Shown one piece after another: positions 1 to 7,564 of a DNA stretch of 41,476 nucleotides (its first letter is position 1; each line of letters starts with the position of its first letter). The translations under genes and the position numbers were made by a program. Below the pieces are notes generated by a model. It ran no database searches and was not told the DNA's origin. It saw only the letters and a program-made list of their open reading frames with translations. This DNA is from a virus: positions 1-41,476 of IMG/VR virus record IMGVR_UViG_3300012988_000022. One strand, written 5' to 3'.

Positions 1-92
1 CTTCGTCAAAAAAAACCTCGTTTCTGGTTTGAATGAGGGGGTCTTTAGGATAGTTCGATTTTGAATCAAATTCTCAATTTTGGAATGAAATT

Positions 93-431
93 ATGGAGTA
101 TTTAAGTGATCGGGGAAAGGTAGTTTTAGCGATGATTATCGAGCATTGCAAGGAATGTAAATTGCCCGTGGAGCGGTTGAAATTGGAGGCTTCCATGCTG
201 GCAAATAGCTTCGCTTTGTATGAGGAAAGCGCGCAATTTGTTAACGAAAAAGGGCCTTCGATGGAGTTCCAAACGGAGAAGGGTGGCGTTTATCAGCAGA
301 TCAGGCCGGAATATACGGTGATGACGAAAGAGTACGCCAATGTGTTAAAGCACGCGCCTAAGTTCGGGCTTAATCCGGCAGACTTTGACAAAATAAAGAC
401 ATCGAGTAAACTAAAAAAGAAGGCACTTTAA
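93..431 (+). CDS. terS: terminase small subunit (P27-like), probably the C-terminal main part
   Basis: The 112-residue product resembles the P27 family of small terminases, which bind phage DNA and hand it to the large subunit. The family-like parts are a helical core and a C-terminal segment around residues 77-100 (EYANVLKHAPKFGL then NPAD), typical of P27 proteins. It stands just upstream of the large terminase. The first ATG (93) gives a protein that lacks the usual N-terminal 40 or so residues. The same frame is open upstream to 54 (WNEI precedes the Met), where a TAG at 51 stops it. A second frame entering from the other end of the window could supply the missing N-terminus by a +1 shift near 59-64. 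Family call is by recalled pattern, not a search. Confidence 0.72.
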   Translation: MEYLSDRGKVVLAMIIEHCKECKLPVERLKLEASMLANSFALYEESAQFVNEKGPSMEFQTEKGGVYQQIRPEYTVMTKEYANVLKHAPKFGLNPADFDKIKTSSKLKKKAL

Positions 432-432
432 C

Positions 433-651
433 ATGGAAAAATTAAGATATTACGAGATTAAATCTCAACTTAACAAGGCTGGAATTGAATTCACGTCTAA
501 TGACCAAGAAAAGAGAATTATCAGACTCCTTATTGCAAGAAGTGATGATGATTTAGATTCTTTTTTGAGTACCCTATTTAATCCAATAGATAAATCTAAC
601 ATTGAAAAACTTGTTGATTTCTATCTTCAACCAGCAAAACCAAAATTGTGA
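433..651 (+). CDS. small hypothetical protein between terS and terL
   Basis: A 72-residue, mostly helical, charged protein with no family that I recognise. It starts one base after the terS stop and its TGA (649-651) overlaps the GTG start of terL, so it is part of the packaging operon and probably translated in series with it. Its A/T-rich codon use is lower in G+C than terL, which may mean a separate origin. A role in packaging is only suggested by position. Confidence 0.7.
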   Translation: MEKLRYYEIKSQLNKAGIEFTSNDQEKRIIRLLIARSDDDLDSFLSTLFNPIDKSNIEKLVDFYLQPAKPKL

Positions 652-2399
652 GCGCAGCGGAGCAATACGCCAGATGGGTTTTAGAGCCGGGAAATGAACA
701 TGAAACAGGCTACCTTATAAAGCTGGCGGCAGTACGGTTTGTAAACGACCTACAGCGGGACGACCTGTATTTTGACCAGGAAGATGCGGACAAGTTCACC
801 AAGTTCGCGGAGGAACATTGCTGTCTGTGGGAAGACAAGTGGAGGGGCAAGCCGGTAAAGATAATGCCGTGGATGCACTTCATTTTCGATCAGATTTACG
901 GATGGAAGGTGAAGGCTACTGGGCTAAGACGGATTAAGTCGGTTTACGTACAAATCAGCAAGAAGAACGCGAAAAGCACACTGGCGGGGATATTGGGACT
1001 GTTTCACTTGTATTCAGATAAGCGGGTAAATACTCCGAAAGTATTCGTAGGGGCCAATAACGAAGATCAGGCGAAAATCTGCGTGAACATTACCGGGAAG
1101 ATTATTGAACAATCTCCCGACCTGATGGACTACGTTGACGATGATACCGTTAGCCTTTTCAGGTACAAAGAGAACATAGTCAACATCGTTCACAACGAAC
1201 GGGACGGCTTTATTAAGGCACTTTCCAAAGAAGGTAGCGATAAGAAGAGCAAAACATCAGGAGGTAAGCATGGTCTCAACCCTTCTTTGGGCCTAATAGA
1301 TGAGTATGGTATGGCCACTACGGCCGACCTATTAGATACGCTTGAGTCCGCCCAAGCAGCACGCGAAGAGCCTTTAATGGTCACTATTACGACATCAGGT
1401 TTTAACCTGGACGGGCCTTGTTATCAGAAGCTCCGGAAAGGTGGAATTGAGATTTTAGAGGGCATTGTTGAGGATGATTCTTATTTGCCGTTCATCTTTG
1501 AAATGGACAAACCGCTAGGCGCGGACGGTAAACCGGAGGAAATAACCATAGATTGGTTGATTGCGAATGAAGATAAGTGGAGACAGAGCAATCCGAACCT
1601 GATAACATCGGTAAATATCGACTTCCTTCGGACCCGATTGAAGAAAGCCAAGCGGGAGGGCGGGACCACAGAGGTAGACGTTAAGACCCTGAATTTTAAT
1701 ATTTGGTGCGATAGTCCAGAGGTATGGATTCCGACAGATACATGGATGAAAAATAGCCACGGATTTAGTGAGGACATTTTGAAAAACGTTTACCAATGCT
1801 ATGCCGGAATAGAGATAATCAGCGGGCTAAGTTTGAATAGTTTGTGCCTTATGTTCCCAAATGCAAGCGGAGATATTCACGCTTTTAAGTGGATATTCTG
1901 GATGCCGGAAGAAAAAGTAAAAGTGAACGATATTAAATTCGACTTCTCCAATTTTGTTGACGAAGGATGGATAAAGACAACGCCCGGAAACGTAGTGGAT
2001 AATGATTTGATGTTCGATATTATTCATGAGGAACTACAAAAATACTACGTGCATTCAATGGCCTTTGACGCGAACATACAGAACAACGACATTCTACAGG
2101 CATTAGTAAAATCAGGACTGCAAGCAAATCCAATTTCCCAAAGCTACCGGGGACTTTCCGAACCTACAAAAGAATGGGAAGCATTGGCGACCAAATGCGA
2201 GATAGAACATTTTAACAATCCGGTTATCAAGTGGATGAATTCTAATTGCATGGTTTTGCGAAAGGGGAATGATGTAATGTTGGAAAAATTACAGGGTAGG
2301 ATTTCTGGAATACGGGCAGGGATACACGCGCTGGCTCAGTGGAAGACAATCGAAGCGCAGAAAATAACAGGGGACGAAATTATACAATCTTGGGGATGA
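648..2399 (+). CDS. terL: terminase large subunit (packaging ATPase/nuclease)
   Basis: A 583-residue packaging motor that pumps DNA into the prohead and cuts concatemers. The ATPase domain shows a Walker A-like SKKNAKST at 104-111 and a Walker B LGLIDEY at 214-220 (Asp218, Glu219). The C-terminal half has the layout of a RuvC-like nuclease, but the usual acidic residues look replaced: GIEIISGLSLNSL at 387-399 has Glu389 and Ser395 where Asp is common, and GRISGIRAG has Ser553 at the place of the late Asp. Asp474 (FDAN) remains. The GTG start at 648 overlaps the upstream stop. The stop overlaps the next gene as ATGA, indicating coupling. Confidence 0.95.
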   Translation: MSAAEQYARWVLEPGNEHETGYLIKLAAVRFVNDLQRDDLYFDQEDADKFTKFAEEHCCLWEDKWRGKPVKIMPWMHFIFDQIYGWKVKATGLRRIKSVYVQISKKNAKSTLAGILGLFHLYSDKRVNTPKVFVGANNEDQAKICVNITGKIIEQSPDLMDYVDDDTVSLFRYKENIVNIVHNERDGFIKALSKEGSDKKSKTSGGKHGLNPSLGLIDEYGMATTADLLDTLESAQAAREEPLMVTITTSGFNLDGPCYQKLRKGGIEILEGIVEDDSYLPFIFEMDKPLGADGKPEEITIDWLIANEDKWRQSNPNLITSVNIDFLRTRLKKAKREGGTTEVDVKTLNFNIWCDSPEVWIPTDTWMKNSHGFSEDILKNVYQCYAGIEIISGLSLNSLCLMFPNASGDIHAFKWIFWMPEEKVKVNDIKFDFSNFVDEGWIKTTPGNVVDNDLMFDIIHEELQKYYVHSMAFDANIQNNDILQALVKSGLQANPISQSYRGLSEPTKEWEALATKCEIEHFNNPVIKWMNSNCMVLRKGNDVMLEKLQGRISGIRAGIHALAQWKTIEAQKITGDEIIQSWG

Positions 2400-3127
2400 T
2401 TTGCGCGAATGATGATCTAGGAAGTCCATGCGTTGGGTGCAAATGTCACCTTAATCCGGTGGTTATTATCGCTACTCATAACAGATTAATAATCACAACC
2501 AAGAACATAGAGCTACTTCAACAGCAACGATGTAAAATAGTTTTAGTGGTCAGTTACAAAGAAGAGTTCAACTACTATTCAAACAGATTTCCAGAAATTG
2601 AAATAGTGAGAGCGCAAAACGATCCTTTGGGTGCCAAGTGGCAAGCGGGAGTAAATTGGGCGGTGACTATTGGTGCGAACCCTTTAATTATTGTTGGTAG
2701 TGATGACATTTTAGGGAAAGATTACATCAACAGAGCTTTGGATTTAATGGTCAAAGGTTACGATCTTATCGGAACTACTTCGTGGTATACATACGAAAGC
2801 GAAACGAATTCTTTGTATAAGATGAAGTACATAAACCAGAACGCACACTTTCCAATCGGATCAGGAAAGGTATTTTCTAAATCGTTACTTGAGAAGATAA
2901 ACAACCAGGTATTTGACGTAAAAGCGAACAGAAAATTGGACGACTTAGGTTATCACAATACCATGAAAGCAAAAGCACCAATTGTTTTGGATGATGATTT
3001 AAACGTGCTGGCAGTTAAAGGCCAATGGAATGAAATGAACAGCCTTAAAGATTATCTGAGATCACGAAATATAAAATCAGAACCAGCAGACACGGAAATA
3101 TTAAAAGAACTTTTCAACTATGAGTGA
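2396..3127 (+). CDS. glycosyltransferase-like protein (GT-A fold, family 2-like), copy 1
   Basis: A 243-residue protein with the N-terminal pattern of a nucleotide-sugar glycosyltransferase: a first beta strand VVIIATHNR at 22-30, NDPLGAKW at 75-82, and a hydrophobic strand ending in GSDD at 101-104, at the place of the metal-binding DxD. Start at 2396 is chosen because it makes an ATGA overlap with terL; an open frame reaches back to 2339. Cysteines at 3, 12, 15 and 17 could bind metal. It shares the N(D/E)PLGxK and GSDD signatures with the gene at 9765-10475, so the two are probably paralogues. It is followed by a methyltransferase and an amidotransferase gene. The sugar and the acceptor are unknown. 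Confidence 0.78.
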   Translation: MICANDDLGSPCVGCKCHLNPVVIIATHNRLIITTKNIELLQQQRCKIVLVVSYKEEFNYYSNRFPEIEIVRAQNDPLGAKWQAGVNWAVTIGANPLIIVGSDDILGKDYINRALDLMVKGYDLIGTTSWYTYESETNSLYKMKYINQNAHFPIGSGKVFSKSLLEKINNQVFDVKANRKLDDLGYHNTMKAKAPIVLDDDLNVLAVKGQWNEMNSLKDYLRSRNIKSEPADTEILKELFNYE

Positions 3128-3653
3128 AGCAAAGGAGTTTTATAAAACGTATGTGGCCGATGATAATTTATCTCCATTGAGTGAAGAGGTAATTTTCAGA
3201 ATCGAAGAACTTGAGCCAAAAAGCGTTTTGGAGTTTGGATGCGGGACAGGTAAGAATCTGAAACTAATTAACGATGATATTTTCAAAGCTGGCATAGATG
3301 TAAGCTGGCCGAATATGACGATAGCAAGTCAAAAAGGGTTATCAAATATCATTCTCGGAGATGAAGAAATGCTAAAGCACATTCAAAACTTTGACATTGT
3401 GTTTACCGTTTCTGTTTTAGATCATATCGAAGACGTGGCTGCAATAATCGAAGAGTTTAAACGCATCGCCAACAAAGCTGTATTCCTTGCAGAGACTACA
3501 GAAGTTCCAAGTAAGTTCTATTACTGGCATGACTTCGAGTCCATGGGATTTAAAAAAGAGGATGACTTTATGGTTAATGTTCCTTGGCGTTGGAAGTCAG
3601 AAGGCGAAACCGGAGATGGTTGCGAATACTTTATTTGGTCATGGTATAAATAA
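3120..3653 (+). CDS. class I SAM-dependent methyltransferase (type 11-like)
   Basis: A 177-residue methyltransferase. The SAM-binding motif I is VLEFGCGTG at 36-44, the acidic end of strand 2 is Asp60 (GIDVS), and FDIVFTVSVLDHIED near 95-109 matches the motif IV region of small-molecule methyltransferases. There is no DPPY/NPPY motif, so a base methylase is unlikely; sugars or small molecules fit better. The start overlaps the glycosyltransferase stop by 8 bases and the amidotransferase follows 6 bases later, so the three are one transcriptional unit. The substrate is unknown. Confidence 0.85.
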   Translation: MSEAKEFYKTYVADDNLSPLSEEVIFRIEELEPKSVLEFGCGTGKNLKLINDDIFKAGIDVSWPNMTIASQKGLSNIILGDEEMLKHIQNFDIVFTVSVLDHIEDVAAIIEEFKRIANKAVFLAETTEVPSKFYYWHDFESMGFKKEDDFMVNVPWRWKSEGETGDGCEYFIWSWYK

Positions 3654-3659
3654 AAATCT

Positions 3660-5225
3660 ATGTGCAGGATTTCAGGGACGGTTAATTATACAAAAGAAAT
3701 GATTGAAAAAATGGTTAACCACCAAAAGCGTGGAGGGCCTGACTATTCCAATATTCAGGAAGTGTCAAGCAATATATTTTTTGGTCATAATCTTTTATCG
3801 ATAATTGGAGATCAGGTTCAGCCGTTAAATGGAGGGGACGCTTTAACGTATAATGGCGAATGGTATAATTACAAGGATTTCTATCCGTATGAAGAAAGTG
3901 ATACAATGGCTTTGTGGTTGTCAATTCATAAACACGATCAAAAGCCAAGGAATGGGAACTCATTTAGGGATGCTATAAATGATATTAATGGAATGTTCTC
4001 CATTGGCTACTTTGATTGTGAGAGAAAAAAAATTTACTTAGCAGTTGACAGGTTTAGTCAAAAGTCGATTTACTACTACCAGGAAGGCGACAAATTTGCT
4101 TTTGCTTCATCCCCTGGCGCGCTACTTCACCTGAAACCAAAATGGGAGATTGATAAAGACATGATGCAATCCTATTGGCTTTTGGGTTCCTGCATGGGCT
4201 CCATGTGGAAGGGAATTAAGAAGCTGGGAGCCGCTGAAATGCTAACCTATGACGTTTCACGTGGAACCATTGAAATAGAACGCTACTGGGAACCAAAATT
4301 CCAAGAAAACACGTCAGGAATAGAAGATTTGGTACTGGATGCCATCAATAAGGTTAAAATTTCAGACGTTCCGATTCATATTTTCCTGTCTGGCGGCATA
4401 GATTCTACTTTGGTTGCTTCTCAATTCGCTTGCGGATCCGCCATACACTTGGACAGCCCTGAGCGGAAATATGCCCAGCAAGTGGCCGACAAGTTCGGGA
4501 TAGACATGAAAGTGGTTGACCCGGAAGAAATAAAAGTAGCTGAATATCTGACGGATTACTCTTTGGAGTGCGGAGAGCCGACAATGGCTGGTCTTATTCC
4601 ATACATGACCTCAAAAGAAACTTCTAAATTCGGGCGGGTGGCGATTACCGCTAACGGAGCGGATGAATTGTTTTTCGGGTATGACAGGACACATGAATTA
4701 AATGGAAAGCCTCAGATGGATCATACTTATCGATCAATAGAAAGGCCTAAAAATTGGAAATGGCCTTTTCCTATGTCATTCCAATATAGCGAAGAGCCGA
4801 AAGGAAGGTTGGTTGAATTGGAGGGGTACGTACAATACGACCTAAACAAAACCTTAGATTTCGCATCCATGTGTCACGGTTTGGAAGTTCGGTCGCCTTT
4901 CCTGGATCATCGATTAGTAGAAATGGCCCTTTCGATAAATGAAAAAGAACATCGAGTAGCTGGGAATAAAAGCATTTTAAAGGACATGCTACGAAAGATG
5001 GGATTCAGTGAGCAGTTTTTGAATAGGCCAAAATTAGGATTTTCACTACATAAACAGCCGGATAACATTGATAAACTAATTTCTATGACTTGGAAATGGG
5101 TAAAGTCAGAAGGCTTTCTGCAATGTGATGATTCTAAACTTTCAGGAAGGGATAAGAAGTATTTAGAGATGAGCGCGTTGGGATTCTACTATTGGTATGC
5201 TTGTCATTCTAATAAAATTTTGTAG
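3660..5225 (+). CDS. asparagine synthase-like glutamine amidotransferase
   Basis: A 521-residue two-domain protein. The N-terminal glutaminase domain starts Met-Cys, so Cys2 can be the exposed nucleophile after Met removal. RGGPD at 24-28 and YNGEWYN at 64-70 match class II glutaminase motifs. The C-terminal synthetase domain has the ATP-pyrophosphatase signature SGGIDS at 244-249, NGADELFFGY at 332-341 and SPFLDHR at 412-418. All key parts are present, so the enzyme looks active: it should release ammonia from glutamine and form an amide on an AMP-activated carboxylate. True asparagine synthesis is possible, but relatives in polysaccharide loci amidate uronic acids, which suits its glycosyltransferase and methyltransferase neighbours. 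A terminator follows at 5272. Confidence 0.9.
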   Translation: MCRISGTVNYTKEMIEKMVNHQKRGGPDYSNIQEVSSNIFFGHNLLSIIGDQVQPLNGGDALTYNGEWYNYKDFYPYEESDTMALWLSIHKHDQKPRNGNSFRDAINDINGMFSIGYFDCERKKIYLAVDRFSQKSIYYYQEGDKFAFASSPGALLHLKPKWEIDKDMMQSYWLLGSCMGSMWKGIKKLGAAEMLTYDVSRGTIEIERYWEPKFQENTSGIEDLVLDAINKVKISDVPIHIFLSGGIDSTLVASQFACGSAIHLDSPERKYAQQVADKFGIDMKVVDPEEIKVAEYLTDYSLECGEPTMAGLIPYMTSKETSKFGRVAITANGADELFFGYDRTHELNGKPQMDHTYRSIERPKNWKWPFPMSFQYSEEPKGRLVELEGYVQYDLNKTLDFASMCHGLEVRSPFLDHRLVEMALSINEKEHRVAGNKSILKDMLRKMGFSEQFLNRPKLGFSLHKQPDNIDKLISMTWKWVKSEGFLQCDDSKLSGRDKKYLEMSALGFYYWYACHSNKIL

Positions 5226-5271
5226 ATTCGTTTACTGGTTTAATTTTGGTGAGTAGGTCAGATTTGTGGGG

Positions 5272-5299
5272 AAAAGGCTGTCATTTGGCAGCCTTTTTT
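5272..5299. terminator. bidirectional intrinsic terminator
   Basis: AAAAGGCTG (5272-5280), an 8-base loop, then CAGCCTTTT (5289-5297) form a 9-bp hairpin followed by a T-run to 5299. The A-run on the left makes it work on the other strand as well. It closes the packaging and amidotransferase operon, and it contains the last codons of the leftward gene at 5281-5466. Confidence 0.88.
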
Positions 5300-5466
5300 C
5301 GTTGCTTTCTGAGGGCATTGAAACTATCCCAACTTGAATAAGGCGTAAACTTTAGATCCGATTCGATCTTATCGGTGGCCCGCTGAAAGGCATCTTGCAT
5401 TGTCTTTGATGATGGTAATTCGCTTTTAAATCTCTCTTCGAAAAAGTCGTATAGCCTTCTTCCCAT
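5281..5466 (-). CDS. small leftward hypothetical protein
   Basis: A 61-residue basic protein, the only leftward gene in the left part of the window. It looks truly coding: balanced composition, aromatic and charged residues in amphipathic spacing, and a C-terminal KQRKKAAK tail. Nothing is coded on the opposite strand here. Its stop lies inside the hairpin of the shared terminator. A possible -7 element TCACTTTG lies 18 bases upstream of its start (5483-5490, minus strand). I do not recognise a family; an early regulatory or host-directed role is possible because it opposes the late genes. Confidence 0.65.
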   Translation of the reverse strand: MGRRLYDFFEERFKSELPSSKTMQDAFQRATDKIESDLKFTPYSSWDSFNALRKQRKKAAK

Positions 5467-5547
5467 ATTAAGACGATAGTGTCAAAGTGAAAAAAATTAC
5501 CCTTTCGGTACTATAAATTTAGTGAATATTGTCCCATTCACGCAAAC
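5467..5547. promoter_or_regulatory. divergent intergenic region, possible promoters
   Basis: This 81-base spacer separates the leftward gene from the portal gene. On the + strand TAAATTTA (5514-5521) differs by one base from the Bacteroidota -7 consensus TAnnTTTG. On the - strand TCACTTTG (5490-5483) also differs by one. Neither has a convincing TTTG about 19 bases upstream. Because a terminator precedes, the head genes need a promoter near here, so these are candidates only. Confidence 0.35.
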
Positions 5548-6852
5548 ATGGGGGCAATTTTTCAAAACTTCGTTGAAAAATACATTTGGGAAACACCCAA
5601 AAAATCAGCCTACGGCCCCGGTGAAGGTTATACATACGACCTTAAAGGCAGCATCACAGCAGATAAGATTTTCGGAAGCCTTGATAATTTCAGCAATGAG
5701 AGAGTCACTGAGCAGCGCGCATTAGGACTATCAGCGGTTTGGACTTGTATCAATGTTAGGTCCAGAACAATAGCCAGTCTTCCGATAAACATTTACCAGG
5801 AGGATGAGAATGAGCAAAAGATAAGCCTCGAAGATCACCCAGCTTATTACCCTCTTGCTCATCAGCCGAACAGCTACATGAGTTCGGCCAATATGTTCCT
5901 GACCTCAATGGTGCATTCTGATGCATGGGGCAATTCAGTTATCGGCATCAACAGGGACGGCAACAACCGCCCGCGATCATTCGATTTGATTTGTCCTGGT
6001 GAATGGGATGTAACCAAGAGCGGTGGCCGCGCATGGTACAGGATCAACGGTGAAATGTACTCTTCTGATGACGTTTTGCACTTCCGTTGGTTTTCACTTG
6101 ACGGGCTTTGCGGTCTATCTCCGATCAGGCAAAATGCCATTACAATGGGCGCGGCATTCAAGCAATCCCGATATTCCACGATGGCAATGGGTGAGCGTCC
6201 GCCTGGGTTCCTTTCGTATGAGGGGCAACAAAACCCGACCCAGAGGGCGGAAAACCAAAAATCTTGGCAGGAGGACCGGCTAAACGGTAAGGTCCCGATT
6301 CTTACCGGGAACTGGAAATATAATTCCGTTCTTATTCCGCCAGGGGATGCCGAATACTTAGGCACCGCAGGATTGACCGAACAGCAAATTTACGGTATTT
6401 ATCAACTTCCTCCATCCTTCGCGCAAAACTACCAGCGCATGACGTGGAGCAATTCAGAACAGTCTGACTTGGTTTATGCAAAACACACTATTGCGCCAAT
6501 CTGTAGAGTAATCGAACAGGAGTGCAACATGAAGCTATTCACCGAGAAGGAGAAGAAAAATACTTTTGTAAAGTTCAACATGAACGGACTTTTAAGGGGT
6601 GATTTAAAGGCGCGCGCAGAGTATTACACAGCTATGCGAAACATCGGAGCAATGAACGGGGATGAGATCAGGGATCGTGAAGATATGAACAGTTATGAAG
6701 GTGGCGACATCTATACAATAAATGCAGCTACTATCCCGGTAGATCAATTAAGAGAGTTTTATTCTACAAAGGTTGATCCGGGCACAGATCCAAATCAGCC
6801 AACTAAAAAGAATGGTCACAAAGTAAACGGATTTCAACATGAGCTCAACTAA
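5548..6852 (+). CDS. portal protein (HK97 family)
   Basis: A 434-residue portal protein that forms the dodecameric ring at one capsid vertex, where DNA enters and leaves and where the terminase and connector dock. The family pattern is clear: an N-terminal segment with SAVWTCINVRSRTIASLP near 64-81, HPAYYPLAHQPN near 98-109, and a central DDVLHFRW followed by GLSPIRQNA. The C-terminal end is Asn/Pro/Lys-rich. It begins the head module (portal, protease, capsid in standard order) and overlaps the protease gene by 14 bases. An overlapping frame starting at 5522 is a shadow. Confidence 0.94.
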   Translation: MGAIFQNFVEKYIWETPKKSAYGPGEGYTYDLKGSITADKIFGSLDNFSNERVTEQRALGLSAVWTCINVRSRTIASLPINIYQEDENEQKISLEDHPAYYPLAHQPNSYMSSANMFLTSMVHSDAWGNSVIGINRDGNNRPRSFDLICPGEWDVTKSGGRAWYRINGEMYSSDDVLHFRWFSLDGLCGLSPIRQNAITMGAAFKQSRYSTMAMGERPPGFLSYEGQQNPTQRAENQKSWQEDRLNGKVPILTGNWKYNSVLIPPGDAEYLGTAGLTEQQIYGIYQLPPSFAQNYQRMTWSNSEQSDLVYAKHTIAPICRVIEQECNMKLFTEKEKKNTFVKFNMNGLLRGDLKARAEYYTAMRNIGAMNGDEIRDREDMNSYEGGDIYTINAATIPVDQLREFYSTKVDPGTDPNQPTKKNGHKVNGFQHELN

Positions 6853-7564
6853 ATACAATCAGTCAATATTTAAAGCGCAGTTCGATGAAAAGACAGTTCG
6901 TGAAACACGAAAGGTTTCTTTCATCATTGCAGCAGAGAAGACAGGACGTGATCACAGAAACAAGTTTGTTTATAATTGGAGCAATTGGGACCTAACGAAG
7001 TTTAACTCAAACCCAATTGTAGGTTATCAGCATAATGTATATGGGGACAATATGTGTCTTGCCCCAAACCCTGACGATGTTATTGCGAAAGCAACCGCAG
7101 GAATAGACACTTTCGATGGCTATAAAGTTTTGGTAAGCGAAGCCACTTTTGAGCCAGCAGAAATAAACCCAACTGCCGAAAAGGTACTTTCAAAAATCAT
7201 TTTTGGCTCCTTAAATGCCTCAAGTGTTGGAGTTATGCCTATAGGCAACATCAAAAAAGAGACCTTTAAAAATGACATGGGTAAGGATGACTATACCCTG
7301 AATTTTGAAGGTCAGGAATTGTTAGAATGGAGTGTTGTACAGATTCCAGCCGATCCGGCAGCGTTAAGGCGATCGATTAAGAATCACGCACATTCAGCAT
7401 TGTCATTTCTACAGCGGTTCACTCCTCAATTAAGCTATGCAGAGATGCAGTCCATGAAAGTATCTGATCTTATCGCGTTGCTTGAAGGAAAGGACTATGA
7501 ACAAAAGGGACCAGATCCCGAATTAAATTCAATGAAGGAGTATTTAAAATCAATCAAAAAATGA
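6839..7564 (+). CDS. prohead maturation protease (HK97 / S78 family)
   Basis: A 241-residue serine protease that processes the capsid precursor and itself inside the prohead. His65 in GYQHNV and Ser128 or Ser129 in LNASSVGV stand where the catalytic His and Ser of the family are found. It sits between portal and capsid, as usual. The start overlaps the portal stop by 14 bases, and the stop overlaps the capsid start as ATGA. Length is normal for the family. The C-terminal 50 residues are polar and probably act as a scaffold-like tail. Confidence 0.9.
   Translation: MSSTKYNQSIFKAQFDEKTVRETRKVSFIIAAEKTGRDHRNKFVYNWSNWDLTKFNSNPIVGYQHNVYGDNMCLAPNPDDVIAKATAGIDTFDGYKVLVSEATFEPAEINPTAEKVLSKIIFGSLNASSVGVMPIGNIKKETFKNDMGKDDYTLNFEGQELLEWSVVQIPADPAALRRSIKNHAHSALSFLQRFTPQLSYAEMQSMKVSDLIALLEGKDYEQKGPDPELNSMKEYLKSIKK

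Noticed and set aside
3660-5225. AsnB gene as host contamination or assembly artefact
   Set aside because: It is joined to phage genes by small gaps, has similar base composition and ends in its own terminator before the head module.
5874-6365. 163-codon open frame on the minus strand
   Set aside because: Antisense to the portal gene, with no gene-like neighbours on that strand.
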